Below, one piece after another: positions 11,125-24,400 of a stretch of 64,000 nt of DNA (its first letter is position 1; each line of letters begins with the position of its first letter). Origin of the DNA: Vitrella brassicaformis. Its lineage: Eukaryota; Sar; Vitrellaceae. The stretch covers positions 1 to 64,000 of the forward strand of contig CDMY01000363.1 of assembly GCA_001179505.1 (NCBI GenBank), given 5' to 3'. Below the pieces are notes generated by a model, which worked only from the letters and a program-made list of their open reading frames with translations, did not search any database and was not told where the DNA came from. A program made the position numbers and the translations under genes.

Positions 11125-11533
11125 CCTAGCCGGGCTGGGCGGAAGCTAGATGCAGTACTGTATGCTCCTCTCAGTGGGCGAAGGGGTGGGGTGGCGATAG
11201 AGGTGGGTGGGATTGCCAACACAGGCGGCCTCAGGGGATTTGAGATGCCCTCCTCAGTCGTAGATGTGCTCTTGGGATGCCGATGAGCAGCCAAACGCGA
11301 GTTCTGACCGCTCTCGGGTCACGAATGCATCAGACGGTGATGCAGAGAGGCAAACGGTGACGCAAACGGTCAGAAAAAGGCAAGCGGTGAGCTGCGGTGC
11401 TGTCCTCTGCTCTCGGTCGGCGAAGGGCTGGGATGGCGAGAGGATGAACGAATTTGGAACGCTCGCCGCCGTCTCGTCTTCTCGCCCTATCCTCGCCGAC
11501 TGTAAATCGGATGCATCTGTGGGAATCGAAATA
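11125..11533. other. Divergent intergenic region
   Basis: This lies between the two ATGs of the flanking genes. In-frame sequence upstream of 11534 is open (an alternative ATG lies at 11444), so the downstream protein could be longer. No AGCTCGCAG motif is present here; the nearest look-alike is CGCTCGCCGCCG at 11460. Confidence 0.5.
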
Positions 11534-12302
11534 ATGTCTGAGTCATTCTCGAGCCTCGTGGAACGCCCTTCATCGTTCGCGGCCCTCGATGCATTCGTGC
11601 AGTTCACAGCAGATCTCTCTGCGGACGTACAAGCGCTCACCGAGGCGGCGACTTCCGGCAGCACCAGCCAGGAGCCTCCGAGCATCGACGGCATCAAGCG
11701 CCACATAGCAGTAGCGGAGGAGGCCCGTGACACCCTCAAGGGCGTCGGGGAGAAGCTCGACACTGTGGCGGGTGCTGCTGAGCTGGCGGATCTGTGCAAG
11801 AAGCTCAACATCCAGCATGAGCTCATGGCCAAGACGATAGCCAAGGAGCTGGCGCGGCGCAAATACGCCGTCCCGGAAGCGTAAGTGAGACCAACGGATG
11901 GCTGAAGGAAATCCGACCCATTCTTTCTTTCCTTGCATCAGGTTGCTGCGGCCGTCGATGGAGGTCCATGTCCAGCCCAAGCCCCATCTGAGCAAACTGT
12001 CGACGCCCTTCGGCTCCATCAACCCATCGCCCGCACCACCCAGCCCCCTGCAACGTGCTCCCACACCGACCTTTGAGAGTCTGGGGCTGTCGAAGGAGTG
12101 TCTGGAAAAGCTGCAGCAGATGGACAAGGACGACGGGGACGACAAAGACGACGGACAGGGCGGGGAGAAAGTAGCCGATGACGGCGGTGACAATGGTGTG
12201 TTGGCGGGTTACTCGCCCTCACCGCCCGTCCCCGTGCCGGCCTCTAGAGTTGGCAGTGGGAGGCTGGGGGCGGGGGGCGGAGGAAGTGAGATAGACGAGT
12301 GA
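11534..12302 (+). CDS. Hypothetical helical protein with acidic, proline-rich tail
   Basis: There are two exons, 11534-11880 and 11942-12302, phase 2, giving about 235 residues. The N-terminal half is helical and coiled-coil-like: LDAFVQFTADLSADVQALTE, then KRHIAVAEEARDTLKGVGEK and LCKKLNIQHELMAKTIAKEL. The C-terminal half has a Pro/Ser linker, a short conserved-looking FESLGLSKECLEKLQQM, an acidic Asp/Lys patch and a Gly-rich end. The arrangement (small N-terminal helical hairpin followed by a disordered tail) recalls kinetochore or tethering subunits, but I cannot assign it. I chose MSESFSS as start because an upstream in-frame ATG at 11444 lies in sequence without coding character. Confidence 0.7.
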
Positions 12303-12840
12303 CTGGAGGGCGTGAGATAGATAGACATGTTGACAGGCATTCCTGTCTGTCAATGCACACAGAGAGGAGGGGTAGAATGTACAGACACACACGGCCCATT
12401 AACATGTCCACTTGGTCGATCGATCGATACAAAACGGCCTAACGAATTGGGGCAGTAAGTGAGTGAGTCCCTCTCCCCCCGACAAAACTCGCTCCACCCC
12501 GTCGAGGACGAAGCTACCACACACAGAGACAGATGGAAAAACAGTATTGGCTGGCATAAAGTGACAGAGATGACTGGATGACGCCTATCGCACACAGCAC
12601 ACACGCGCACAAAGATGGGCAGACAGACTACACACAGGCGTGCAGGCCGTGAGTGGTTAGGTGGGTGGGTTGGACCAAAAAGCGCACCACTCGCACGCAC
12701 AAGGAAGCCTACTACCTACTCGTCCATCCATCCATCCATCCGTCCATCTGTGTGTCTGTACATATAAAACCAGGCTCGCTGGCTGGTGCGTCTGTCTGTC
12801 TGTCTGTCTGTGTGTGTGTGCGTGTGGATGGGTGCGTCTG
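12303..12840. other. Convergent intergenic region
   Basis: This is the 3' flank of both neighbours. It has GATAGATAGACA and CCATCCATCCATCC simple repeats and no coding signal. Confidence 0.6.
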
Positions 12841-15800
12841 TTTAGAGGATCTCCTGCCGGTTGTCGTAGGCCGTGCGGGCACGCTTCGGCACAAAAGCCT
12901 CTGAATACACACGCACACACACACACACCTGTGGAGAAACTCTAGTGCCGTCTTATCTGTCTGTGTGTCGTGTGTACCTTTTCTGGAGTGGAGGCGCTTG
13001 CTGTCGGCGTCCACCACCACCTGACGCACACACACAGCACACAAATGGAATATGTCGCCAATCCATCCATCCATTTGTGTGTGGAGATGTTGGCTCTTTG
13101 CTTTGTCGTTCACCTTTGGGACGACTTGGTTGAGTTGTTCTAGCCAGGTGTCTGACACCGACGGCCCCAGCCGCTGAATTACGTCACGCACCTATACACA
13201 CAACACACACACACACACAGATACACGACCAGGCATGGCCGTTGGTTGGCTTAATGCGTACAGTGATTTGGAGCTCCATCCGTGTGAAGGCGATCTCCCG
13301 CTCCTGGTCACGCCACAAATTGACACTGACAACACAATCCCACAACACAACACAGCACAGCACACATACGGCTGTATCCATGTGTGCGCTGTGTCGGCTG
13401 GTGTCGAGCGCATCCCTTCGCCCTGCCCACCTTCTTAAAACAGACCCAAACAGCGTCCGGATGGTCCTGAGAGGCAGGTGGCATGGACCAACAAGACAAC
13501 GATCCGGTGTTTGTTTGTCGGATTGCTGCGGGTGGGTCTGTGGTTTACCCACCTACCTACCTGATGAGGGGAATGACCTTCTCCATCTGACGCAGACTCG
13601 CTGTGTTCACCACAGACAGAGAGAGAAGATGTCACACACGCACGCACACACAGCATCCCTGTCAGTCGAGAAGCCTACCATAGTAAGCTGAGGGCAGTAC
13701 GGCCATACCCACAATGACCGTCAACAGCCGCTCGTGCCAATTGCTGCATTCATTCGACCAAAGAATGGATGGACACGGACACAACACAACACAACACAAC
13801 ACAGCACAGTGTGAAGGCACGGCGTCCGCTCACTCAGTGACTCACTCGAAGTAGATGAATCCGAATATGAGTGAGTAGATGAGGTTGAACAGCGGCACCA
13901 TCACCAAAGCTACCAAAATCTTGTAACTGACACACACACACACACACACACATATGCAGCGCCTGTCTGCAGCCAGCCAGCCTGCCGGTTCTGCCGCCCA
14001 CCTTGCGAGCACATCGGTGGCGCGGATCTTGACCTTGGACTCCTTCAACGCCTACGTGCACGAACACAACACAACACAACACAATGGGCTTGCTCCCTTG
14101 TCGATCTGTGCTGTGTGTGTACCCACCTTGGCTTGATGCAGGCTGGACTGCCGCCAGCAGATCATCCATATGGGGCCCCACAACACCATCAACGGAGCAC
14201 CCTGCACCACACACACACACACACACACGCGTGCCGTGTCTGTGTGCCAGGTCCAGTGTGGTTGTCTGTCCAGGCGAGTCAGCTGGTTCCCTTCCTCCCT
14301 CCCTCCCAGCCTCCCACTGACCAGTGTGACGCTGAGTAGGAGAATGAGCACTCTGTAGAGCAGTGCTGTGATGGACGAGAACAGGCTGACCCGCAGCCGC
14401 CACACCTGGTTGTCACTCACACCATACGCCTTGAGCTTCGCACCTGCAGGCAGGCACACACCAGTGTGATTGATGCATTCGTCAATCAGCCAGTCACACA
14501 CACACACGGCCACACACGGCCGGCATCCATTCTGTGTTGACCGACTGGACTGACCGTACAGCTTGAGCTTCCCCCGGAGGCTGTCGATGTCGGGGCTCTC
14601 GCGGCACTTCTCCCACAAAGTGGAAAACCTGACACACACACAGAGACAAACACCTCTCTCTCTCTCTCTCTCTGTCTCTGTGTGTGTGTGTGTGTGTGCG
14701 TGTGCAGTGTTGTGTGTGCCTACATTTGGCTCATGACGAACATGCTCTCGCGGGGCAGCTTCGTGCGGTCGGGCTTATACAACGACTGCACACACACACA
14801 CACGGAGAGAAGGGTCTGAGTGCGGTGCAGTGGGTGAGGTCCTGCTGACTGACCACGGAGAGTCTGATGCACTTCTGCTCCTCGTAGTCGCCGGCCGTCA
14901 GTATCACTCGACGCAGACTCTGAGCAACACACACCACACCAGAATGCCCTCAGTGCTATGATATCGTCTGGGTGTGTGTGTACCTTGTCGACAATAGCGA
15001 GTAGCTCATTGACGGCGTCGCGTCGCTCCTGGTCGTTCTGGTAGCGCTCAACCAGCGAATCCTCCGGCTGAACAAAAAAGCACACACATAGCACAGATGC
15101 GTCCCCTCCGTCTCTATGCATGTGTTGATCGACCGACGGCTGCGTGCCTGTATGGGCATGCCAATCTCGATGATGGCCTGGCTGCGGAACCGGTGCGCCT
15201 GCCAGCCAGCCATGTCAACACCACCATAATCTGTCAGGCAATGGGTTGGTTCAAGCGCCGACCGGCTCACCTCGAAGTAGTTGATTCCGACAGGCACGAT
15301 GGTGACGCCCTCGGCGCCCTCACTGATGGACGAGAGGGCCATGATGGCCACCCCTGGCTTCAGCGGCAGAAGCGTCGTGCGGTCGTGGGAACCACCCTGA
15401 GCACATGGACACACAGCCGTGCAGAATAGGCGGCGGCGCGTTGGCATGTTGGTTGAGGTATATATTCACCTCGGGGAATATGCCGATGCATCCGCCTGCC
15501 CTCAGGTGGTCGTTGACGGCATCGTACACATCGGCCTGGTCCACCTTGGGCAGCACCTGCACACACCACAAGAGAAAGAGAGACACTCAACTCAGAAGAC
15601 ATACAGATGTAGTGCAGTCAATGGACACAATGGACACAATGGACAGACACGCACACGGGTCGCTTGCCTTGAACTGTGCTCCGCCTTCGGGAGGCTGGTA
15701 GTCCTCGGGCACAGTATCGCTGATCTGCGCCTCGGTGTCCTACACACACACACACACACACACACACGTACGGTGTCTTCATCTGCGTATGTCTGTCTGC

Positions 15801-16833
15801 ATGGGTTGTGTATGTATGGTAGGTATAAGGTCTGGACCGATAAGACATCAGCGATGGTGACGGACGGCCCGCTGGTCTTGCCGTCGGGCTTCATGGGCGA
15901 CACCTTGTCGCCCGGCTTGAAGTCCAGACGAAAGGCAGTCTCCTCACCCTGCACCAACGACACCATCCATCCATCAAGCCACCCACACCATGGCGGCGTG
16001 CTGAAGGCATGTGCGCCTTGTGGGGTTGGGCGGCTGACCTTGACGGTCTTGTCACCCGGCGTGAGAATGAGCTTCCCTGATTCATTGATTCAGACAGACA
16101 GACAGACAGACAGACACATTCCAACACACCCACACACCCACACACCCAGGCCATTCCTATCCGTCAATCAATCGGGGTCTGGTTTGGTCTGATGTGTTGT
16201 TTATGGTTCCCTACCTTTGCCTTTGAATGTGAGGTCCTGAGGCCTCTTGACGGGGATGCACCCGGCACCCTTGCACAGCATGCCTATCACCGGACGGTGA
16301 AACGACTACACAATCACACAAACACACGTACGTGTGGTGCAGCCGTCCGTCCACCCTGCAGTGTCCGCTTCCGAGTGAGTGACTGAGTGAGTGAGTGACC
16401 TTTGCGGCCACGAGAAAGGATACGTCGCGGGGCATCTTGCCAATCAACATGGCCCCGTCAACGAACTGATTCGAGTGGTTGCCCACAAAGATCACCTGCA
16501 CATATCACAGCCACACATTCACACAGACGGCCCCAGCTGTGTGCCGCGCCGCCCCAGTGCCGTCCGTTGTCACTGTGGACTCATGTGTTGATCTCACCGG
16601 TCCATAGAGCGGGATTCGCTCCAGGCCCACCACATCCACCTCCCGAAAGAACACATGCAGGATCACTCTGACACACACACAGACAGACACACCGACATAA
16701 GATAAAACACACACCAGATGAGCTTGCTCCTCTCTCTCTGTTTGCCTTTGTGTTTGTGTGTGTCGTTGTCTGCTCACTTGCAGCACCACTGCACCAGGGC
16801 GTAGCTGCCCGCCTCCCAGTCGACGAACGCCAT
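12841..16833 (-). CDS. Glycerol-3-phosphate / DHAP O-acyltransferase (GPT2/SCT1 type)
   Basis: It transfers an acyl chain to the sn-1 position of glycerol-3-phosphate or dihydroxyacetone phosphate, the first step of phospholipid and triacylglycerol synthesis, on the ER membrane. Starting at ATG 16833 (MAFVDWEAGSYALVQWCC), many short exons encode a PlsC-type domain with the acceptor motif VGNHSNQFVDG, KSFHRPVIGMLCKGAGCIPV, and the signature GIFPEGGSHDRTTLLPLK followed by GVAIMAL. The H-S-N-Q-F-V-D and FPEGGSHD words match the fungal GAT family rather than bacterial PlsB. An insert sits between the first and second motif blocks, as in this family. After the catalytic region come hydrophobic segments (SSITALLYRVLILLLSVTLV, ILVALVMVPLFNLIYSLIFG). 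The C-terminus RKEAFVPKRARTAYDNRQEI is followed by TAA at 12841-12843. It is divergent to lipoate ligase, 210 bp apart. Confidence 0.88.
14653..14700. repeat. Compound CT/TG simple repeat in intron
   Basis: An uninterrupted CT run passes into a TG run inside an intron of the acyltransferase gene. It is the longest of many such tracts in the introns of this window. Confidence 0.9.
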
Positions 16834-16946
16834 GTGTGTTGTGCGGCTCTTGACGTCTGCGGTTCAAGCCGGCTATGGCACCATCTGTAGCTGCCCTACG
16901 CGGCTCTGATCAGCCTCCATCTCACCTTCAACCTTTTTGGACGCTT

Positions 16947-16956
16947 AGCTCGCAGA
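16947..16956 (+). promoter_or_regulatory. Candidate promoter motif AGCTCGCAGA
   Basis: The motif lies in the 210-bp head-to-head gap between the acyltransferase and lipoate ligase, 88 bp before the ligase ATG. The same 10-mer is found in three other divergent gaps. The role is inferred from position only. Confidence 0.4.
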
Positions 16957-17043
16957 TCGTCGTCGCAAGCTTACCCCCCAAGTGGCTGATCTGGCGTCAC
17001 GGCTGCTAAGAGTGCCGCCATCACTCGCAGACCTATCGGACTC

Positions 17044-18982
17044 ATGATCCTCCGACGGACAGCGACTCGCTTGTCTGCCCGCAGCGCAGCCCTCAGATCT
17101 GCACGCCGCTGCGCCGCCTCGTCGACATCTGCCGTCGGGCCCGTGAACGTGCTGCTTGGGCGTGAGCTGAGCAACCACTTCCACCTGGCGACGGAGCTGT
17201 TCTTGATAGAGGAGCGGCAGCCGCGGCAGCCGACACTCTTTCTGTGGCGCAACGACAAGACGATAGTCATCGGGCGGCACCAGAATGTGTGGCGGGAGTG
17301 CGATGTGCAGAAAATGGACAGGGACGGGGTGCAGCTGTCCAGGCGCGACAGCGGGGGAGGGGCCGTCTATCAGGTGAATGTGACAGGACAGCATCAATCG
17401 ACAGACACATCCACTCACTCACTCATGGGACGGTGAATGCATGCGTCAATGTGTTGTGCCTGCAGGATCTTGGCAACACGTGTTTCACCTTCCTCAGTCC
17501 GGGCGGCACTTTCGACAAGGCACGCAACAACGCCATCATACTGAACGCTCTCAAAAACAGATTCGGTGAGCCACGACAGACAGACACGCAGAAGAACAGC
17601 TGTCGACTGACGAGGGAGGGTGTGTGTTTGTGTTTGTGTTGGTAAGGCACCCAGGGCGAGGCGTCAGGCCGCAATGATCTGGTGGTCGATGGCAAGAAGG
17701 TGCGTTGCTGGAGGGGGTGGACGGAGGGGATGGCTGTGTGAGTGACTGCGTGTGTGTGTGTGTGTGTTGGTGTGTTGTGGTTAGAGCAGTTTTCGGGTGC
17801 CGCGTTCAAGCAGCTGGGGCCTGTAGACCTCCACCACGGTACGAAAAGCCGAGCGAGTGAAGGAGGGAGGGAGGGAGAACAGATGGACGAGATTATTCCT
17901 TGTGGTGTGTAATGCAGGCACTTTGCTGCTCCACGTGGATCTCGATGGCCTCGGGCGCTACCTCACACCACACAAGCTCAAGCTGCAGGTAGGTACCATA
18001 GCATAGCACGCAGCGCTTATACGCACACACACCAATGGACGGCCTATCCTACACGCTGCGGTTGGTTGGTATGTGCAGAGCAAGGGTGTGGCCAGTGTGG
18101 CGGCCCGGGTGTGCAATCTGCGGGACCTCAACCCTGAAATCAACCACCAAACCGTACACACACACAGACACACACAGAGCCAGAGATACTCTCTGTTTAC
18201 GGATGTGTGTGGCGTATGTGTATCCCCACGTGCTGATCAGGTGTGCGACGCCTTGATAGCGGAGTTCGCCAGGTCCTACGGCGCCGACCCCGACAGCATC
18301 CAGGCCGAGGAGGTGACCAGTACCTCGCCGCTCACACAGTCCCAAGTTTTCCAGAAACACCTCAGTCGACTGCAGGTACACACACACACACAGGAAGAGG
18401 CGTCTGGGTGCACTAAAACCTGCTCTGTGTGTGTCGGTGTAGGATTGGGAGTGGCGGTTTGGGAGCTCACCTCAGTTCTCGCACGAGCTCGAGACGCGAT
18501 TCGACTGGGGCACTTTCGTAAGCCTTGTCACTTACTCACCGCCGGCCGACGGACTTGAGACAGACAGTGCAGAAGTGTCGCTCGCTGTGTGTGTTTGTGT
18601 GTGTCGATTCGATCAGACGGTTCATTTGGATGTCAAGGGCGGCGTGGTTTCGCAGTGCCGCATTTTTTCGGACTGCCTCGACGCACCCCTAATCGACCTG
18701 CTCACCACGTCCTTACAGGGTGGGTAGCACACACACTCGCGGTATATGGGTCATATGTGTGTGTGTGTTGTGTAGGTGTCAAGTACGATCCGTCGGAGCT
18801 CTACAAGGCCGCGCTCAAAGTGGCAGGTGGGTGAGGGAAGAAAGGCACCATGAATGGCCGCCAGCCAACTCATCTGACATTTTCTGCGGCTGGGGCGTGT
18901 GTGTGTGTGGTCAGATACGGATGTGCGTGAGTCTTGGATGAAGGAGTTCGGCAGCTGGATCAGGGAACAAGTCGCCACCTAG
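17044..18982 (+). CDS. lplA: Lipoate-protein ligase A, probably mitochondrial
   Basis: It activates lipoate with ATP and attaches it to lysines of lipoyl domains in 2-oxoacid dehydrogenases and the glycine cleavage H protein. Exon 1 (17044-17373) starts with an Arg/Ala/Ser-rich leader with no acidic residue (MILRRTATRLSARSAALRS), typical of mitochondrial import. It continues with NHFHLATELFLIEE, LFLWRNDKTIVIGRHQNVW and the family signature RRDSGGGAVYQ, completed by DLGNTCFTFL in exon 2 (from 17466). Then come VDGKK / FSGAAFKQ (the conserved lysine region) and HGTLLLHVDLD. The C-terminal accessory domain is present (DWEWRFGSSPQFSHELETRF; VSQCRIFSDCL). The stop is TAG 18980-18982. There are about twelve exons, all frame-consistent. 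It is divergent from the acyltransferase and convergent with AATF. Confidence 0.93.
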
Positions 18983-19351
18983 CTTGATGAAGGCACCTTA
19001 AGATTTAGTCTGTCCGTCGGTCGGTGTGCTTCTGTCGCTTTTTCTGAGCGGCGTTGCGTTGCCTTGACATGAATGACACACACTGTGTCTCTGTCTCATG
19101 AATAATCCGTCATCACTCGGTCATCCTAGAGAGCCAGCTACGCAGTAAGTCAGCAGCGCATAAGCGCACCCCCGACTAACTGCGGAGCCCGCCAGCCAGG
19201 CCTGACCAGAGTGATGCCAGCTCTCGAGTCAGTCAGCCCACACACAATACATACCGACAACAAAGGAAGATACACCACATCGCACCGCATTGCATCACAC
19301 CATTAGCTCTGTCGCCCTCTTATCGATGCACGGGGGTGGGGTCCGTCCACT
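18983..19351. other. Convergent intergenic region
   Basis: This is the short 3'-to-3' gap between lipoate ligase and AATF. I see no gene or repeat of note. Confidence 0.6.
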
Positions 19352-21255
19352 TCATGTCTTGCAAGTGTCTTGGAAGAGCGAGTTCATGATCCGGTCAACG
19401 AAGCCCGCGTCATACAGGGCACCGTCGGGCGGCCGCCGCGGCTCGGGCGCCTGAACACACGAGCCGCGCCACAAGGCTCATCGTGTGTGTGCGCCTGTGT
19501 GGGGTCTGGCTGACCATGAAGTTTGCCAGTTTGGGTATGGGCACATATCTGATCTTGCGGCCCTTTGACGCCCGCCTGTCGACCTCCTTGCGCTTGGCCG
19601 CGCTCTCTGAACCAACAAACACACATTGGGACCCACAGAGGAACACAATGCCCCGACGAGCGAGCGAACCACCATTCATTCACTGACCTCTTCGCTTGAG
19701 CTTGGCCGCGAGCGAGCTGGAGGCCCCCAGCTGGTTGAGCAGCTCGCGGCGGTCCGGGGCGTCGTCACTGTCGTGCTGGAAGGGCGACGTGACGTCACGC
19801 GACTGCACAATGTCACGCAGCAGCTGCACGTAGAAGTCCTGATGGAACGAACCATCGATGAGTCACACACAAACACACAATGATTGATTAACATGGGCGG
19901 CGAGTCAGTGAGTGTGTTGTCCCTTTACTTGGTCGTCATAGATGTGGTGTGCGGCCTCTGACGGGTCGTTGTCGGCAGCAGAAGTGGCCAGCACCTTGAT
20001 GGCGCTCTCAGCGGGGCGGCTGCGGGCGATCAGACGATCCAGGTCCTGACACAAGACGAGACGGGGAACATCATGACATCGCACTTCTGTTTTTCCGCTT
20101 CCTCACCTTCTCAGCGTGCCGCAGCTGCACTGCCAGTGGCTGGTCAAAAGCCTTGAAGCTGTGGGATACCTGCCGCACCACCACCACACACCAACTCACA
20201 CGCTTTTTGGGTGGGGTGTGGGTTGGTCTCACTCTCTCTCTCTCTCTCTCTCCCCACCTGAAGAGTGGTTTCTTTTTTCCACTGGTCGGCCTTGTGCAGC
20301 GCCCAGGTGCGCACCCGCTTGGCCTGCCGCTCGACGCCGGCCTCACCACACCACAGCGACCGCTCATCGGCAGCAGCACTGGACGACCACTGCCGCTTCC
20401 GGAGTGACTTGGGAGCATCTGAATCATTGGAGGGGCCGCCATCCTCTTGACCGTCATTGAGGACTTGGAGGGCCTCGTGGAGCTGCAGTCAGATATAAAC
20501 ACATAATGAATCTCTCGTGTGTGCGTGTGTGCGTGTGTGCGTGTGTGTGTGTGTGTGTGCGCCATCGGCACCTCTGGGTGGAGTTTGGCGAGTTTGCTCT
20601 GTAGCTCCAGCAGCCCCACCAGCACCTCAGCCACCTCGAGAGCAGCGCAATCCATCGCACGCACCACCCTGTTGCCCCTCCCCTCACGCACACCCACAGG
20701 CAGCTGGTTGGCCTGCGAGAGGATGCCCTGGAGGGCCACCCGGCAGTGGACGACCTCCTTCCAGAGCCCCTGCTGTGTCTGCACATGCTTGGCCTTGGTG
20801 TACTCCTGCTCGGCCGTCTGCCGCCGCTGCTTGACGAATTGTAGAGCCTCCTTCTGCCTGCTGGCCTCGATGCGCCGCGTCTTGTCCTCGAGGGATGGGT
20901 CAAGGGACACATGCAGGCCGCTCAGGTCCACAGAGGGGAAACCACCATCTTGCTCCTCGTCCATCTGCTCGTCTCCCTCCTCTCCTTCCTCGCTTGGAGC
21001 ATCGTCGCTTTCCTCATCCTCCTCGTCGTCAAACGGCGCGGCAAACTGGCGATCTCGCTCCTTCTGCAGGTCAGCCCGGGTCACCCGCTGCCCGCGATAC
21101 CGCTCGGGCAGCTCCAGCACCCTCCCACGGCCCGGCCTGCCCTCATCGGCCTTCGGGAGGTCTCTGTACCGGGCAGCGGCGGATGTGTGGTCCAGATCGG
21201 CAAAGGCGAAGTCATCCTCGATGTCCTGGTCGACGAATGCTGCCTCGACACTCAT
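19352..21255 (-). CDS. AATF/Bfr2 ribosome-biogenesis factor (TRAUB domain)
   Basis: This nucleolar protein of the small-subunit processome takes part in early pre-rRNA cleavage (known for Bfr2/AATF). Exon 1 (ATG at 21255) has an N-terminal RYRDLPKADEGRPGRGRVLE, a long acidic Asp/Glu patch, and then the AATF leucine-zipper region (KTRRIEASRQKEALQFVKQR to LLELQSKLAKLHPE). Later exons carry the linker region (SRPAESAIKVLATSAADNDP; HIYDDQDFYVQLLRDIVQSR) and the C-terminal TRAUB domain (RRASKGRKIRYVPIPKLANF M APEP), followed by YDAGFVDRIMNSLFQDT. The stop is the TGA complement at 19352-19354. All key blocks are in the family order and the length (about 480 residues) fits. It is head-to-head with the coiled-coil gene, 158 bp apart. 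Confidence 0.92.
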
Positions 21256-21268
21256 TCTTACCGAATGA

Positions 21269-21277
21269 AGCTCGCAT
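21269..21277 (+). promoter_or_regulatory. Candidate promoter motif, variant AGCTCGCAT
   Basis: This one-base variant of the AGCTCGCAG word lies in the 158-bp gap between AATF (ATG 21255, minus) and the coiled-coil gene (ATG 21414, plus). It is 14 bp upstream of the AATF start. Confidence 0.3.
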
Positions 21278-21413
21278 TTGGCTGGCGACGATCGCGGTGA
21301 CGCCGTTCTTCGCTTGTCCGTGAACATGTGTGCGTCGAGGAATAGTGTGAAGATCATAGCTGACGGCGGTTGAAAGAAGTCTGTGAAGATTGTTTGTGTG
21401 AGTGAGGTGCGTG

Positions 21414-24400
21414 ATGAAGAGCGGCGGTGCGGGCCGTGAGGATGAGCAGCGCAAGGCCCTTCGAAACCTTGGGATGAGCCTGAAGCCTGTGGCACCCGTA
21501 AGCCATAAGCCATAAGCCATGCAACACAAGAAACACATGGCTGCGTTTGGAAGCACTTCCGTGTCGTGTGGTGCATGCTGTCTGTTCAGAAGTCGGTGTC
21601 CGAGAGGCAGCAGGTCCCCAAGCAGGTGGTCGGGCCAGATCCCCTCAACGAGCTTATGGCGCAGCACCAGAAAGATGACTGGGTCAGCCACCACACCTTA
21701 CCAGATAATGTCCCTGCCCTGCATGCAGTGCTCACTCTCTGACTCGACTGCCAGGACGAGGAGGAGGAGCGTCGGCTCCGCGAGGAGAACGCACGCCTGG
21801 AAGCCGAAATAAGGGCCAAAGGTATCAATTTATGCATGGCTCTTTAACACGACGACACACATGCACCCTTGTGTTGTTTGTTCTGAAGAGGAGGCCGAGA
21901 AGCGTCGCAAGGACGAGGAGTTGAAGAAGAACCTCGGCCTCGACGACGAGGACCTCCCCACCCCCCCACCCAAAGCCACCCCGCCCCCGCCAGCCACACC
22001 CCCAAAGGGCGCGTCAGCCTCGCTGTCGCCATCGCCATCGCCGGCGGCCAAAGAGCCCCTTGCTGACGAGCTGCTGCAGGCCATATCGGTGGTGGAGAAG
22101 GGGCTGACCGATGACAAGGGCAACAGGGGGGACGTCCCCAAAGGTGGTGGGCCGGACACGGCCCCGTCCCGTCCAGCTGGTGGCGTGTCGGCCCCTGCAG
22201 CTGCTGTAGAACCGAGGAAGCCTCCCGCTGCCAAGGCTGCCGCTGCTCCGCCACCCACGGATAAGGCTGCCGACGTTGGCCTCCCAGCTGGTAAGAAAGA
22301 GAAGAAAGAGAACAGGACGATACGGCTTTCCACACCAACGAGGTTTGGCCGCTTGTGATGGTGTGTGTGTAGATCCTTCCCCGGCACCGAAGCGTCCGTT
22401 GGCGAGTGCCCCAGGTGCGGCCGCTGAGGACATGTCGCTGCCCATCTTCTCGATCGATGACACGGGGGGCAAAGCCGCACCACCCCCGCCACCCCCAGCG
22501 GCCCCCATCGCAGGTGGAGTGTCGGGGCAGCCAGCCGCAGGGGGAGGAGAGGGGGCTCCATCGGGAGGGCAAAGGACGCGCCGACGCGTACCACTCAGCA
22601 CGGTAGGATCAGATAAGCGTCGCCATGAGAGAGAGAGGATCACTTTTGCTGCGGTGACGTGTTCATTCCTTGGTGCAGAAGCGGTCTGGTCTATCGGGGT
22701 CTCCGCCCGGGGACCCCTTGCCGTCCGTCGGTCCGTCTGATGACAAACTCGATGTCGCACTGGGACTCGCGGACCCCTCGCACCGCCCCGTGACCGCTCC
22801 CGACCATCTGGCGCTCCACGGCATCCCACCGATGCCACTCCAGACCGAGGCAGACAGCGGCCGGGGTGGGCCCCCCTCACTCTCACCTCCGGGCGCGCAC
22901 CGCCCCGACGTGACGACGGCCGCCAGCCCACCACTAGCAGCCGCGCCGCACATGTCGTCGTTGCTGGAGCAGCTGCGCAGCGAGAAGGTGCGACTGTCTG
23001 GTGAGCTGGATGGTGCGTACAAGAAAAAGCGACTCGAGATGGAGCTGCTCGAGTCGACATGGCAGCGGCGGCTGGCGGCCGAGCGGACCGAGTGGAGTTT
23101 GGAGAAGGACCGGCTGGAGATCGCCGTCAGGAGGCTCGAGGAGGAAAACAGACGGTGAATGGGCCACTGACCCCCTTCACCTCAACCACACCACATCGCA
23201 TCGCATGGCATCGTGTGTCTGTCTGCACAGGCTGAAGTCATCTCAGGATGAGGAGTTGCGTCTGTTGGAGGGCGCCAAGGCCAACCAGCAGCAGGTGCTC
23301 GACGCCGAGAGGGACAAGGTGCGCGAGGAGGAGCGCCGCAAGCACCACGCACTCATGGAGGATCGAGACGCCGCACACCAGGCCGCCACTCGCCGGTACC
23401 ACCAGGAGTTCGACCGCAAGCTGGGCGAGGCCAAGGACACATACGAGGAGCAGGTGCGGCGACTGAGGAAACAGCTGCACGACCAGGCCACCGTCGCCTC
23501 ACTCGCAGACAAAGTCCAGGTGGGCGAGGCATGGAGGGAGGGAGGGAGGGAGTGTGTGTGGCGGGTCTGATGACGATACCGATTGACGAACGATTTCGGA
23601 TCGGTCCGTTTTGGACCACGTGCCGACAACTGAGGGGTTTGGCTGAGGGACACGCCCATAGCACAGCACAGCACAGCCTCCACCCCTAAGTGCATGTCAC
23701 GTCCAGACAGAATGACTGATGCACTCACACGGGCCTCTCTGTGCCTGTCTGTGTCTGTCTGTCTGTCTGTGTCAGTCGTCTACGCGTCACGTGGAGGAGT
23801 GGAACGTCCGCCTGCAGGCCGACAAGACACTCGAGGAAACCCGACGCGCAAAAGAGGTACGGCTCAGCACACACAAACAGGATGTTGCCAATGCGTCTTG
23901 TCTGTGTGACAGCTGGAGGCCCGACACGCGGAGCTCAAGGATATGGAGAAGAAGCTGCATCAGCGGCAGCGTGACCTGGACGACCACGAGCAGCGGCTCA
24001 AGACACTCCAGGACGACATCAACAGACAGCGCCAGGAACTGGACCACACCGCACAACGAGACCAAGAGAGGTAGGCAGGCCGAGAGAGGGAGGGTAGCAA
24101 ACAGCCGGCCGACAGTTGTGTGTGCGTGTGGGTGGATCAAGGGTGCGTCGCGAGATGTTGCGTCTGGAGGCCTTGTCAGCGGCGCACCAGGGCGAGGAGG
24201 ACAAGACCCGGTCCAAGTACGAGGAGGTGGAGCGGGAGCTCAACCTGCAGCGCACTGATCTCGAACGACAGCGACAGCACGCCGCCACCCAACTAGACAA
24301 GGTCATTCACTCTGCCAGACGACAATACACTCAACCGCCCCCTCCCTCACATGTCATGCGTGCGTGTATGTGTGTGTTTAGGTGCGTGACGAGTTGGACG

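Noticed and set aside
12300-16900. Strand polarity of TG/CA intron repeats as a gene-orientation signal
   Set aside because: Minus genes often show CA and plus genes TG on the top strand, but there are clear exceptions (14676 in a minus gene, 24538 in a plus gene, 20520 in a minus gene).
20071-21576. Single 501-codon minus-strand open frame taken as one exon
   Set aside because: Its 3' part translates introns (His/Thr runs from CACACA). The AATF domains require splicing out of these parts and the true start is the ATG at 21255.
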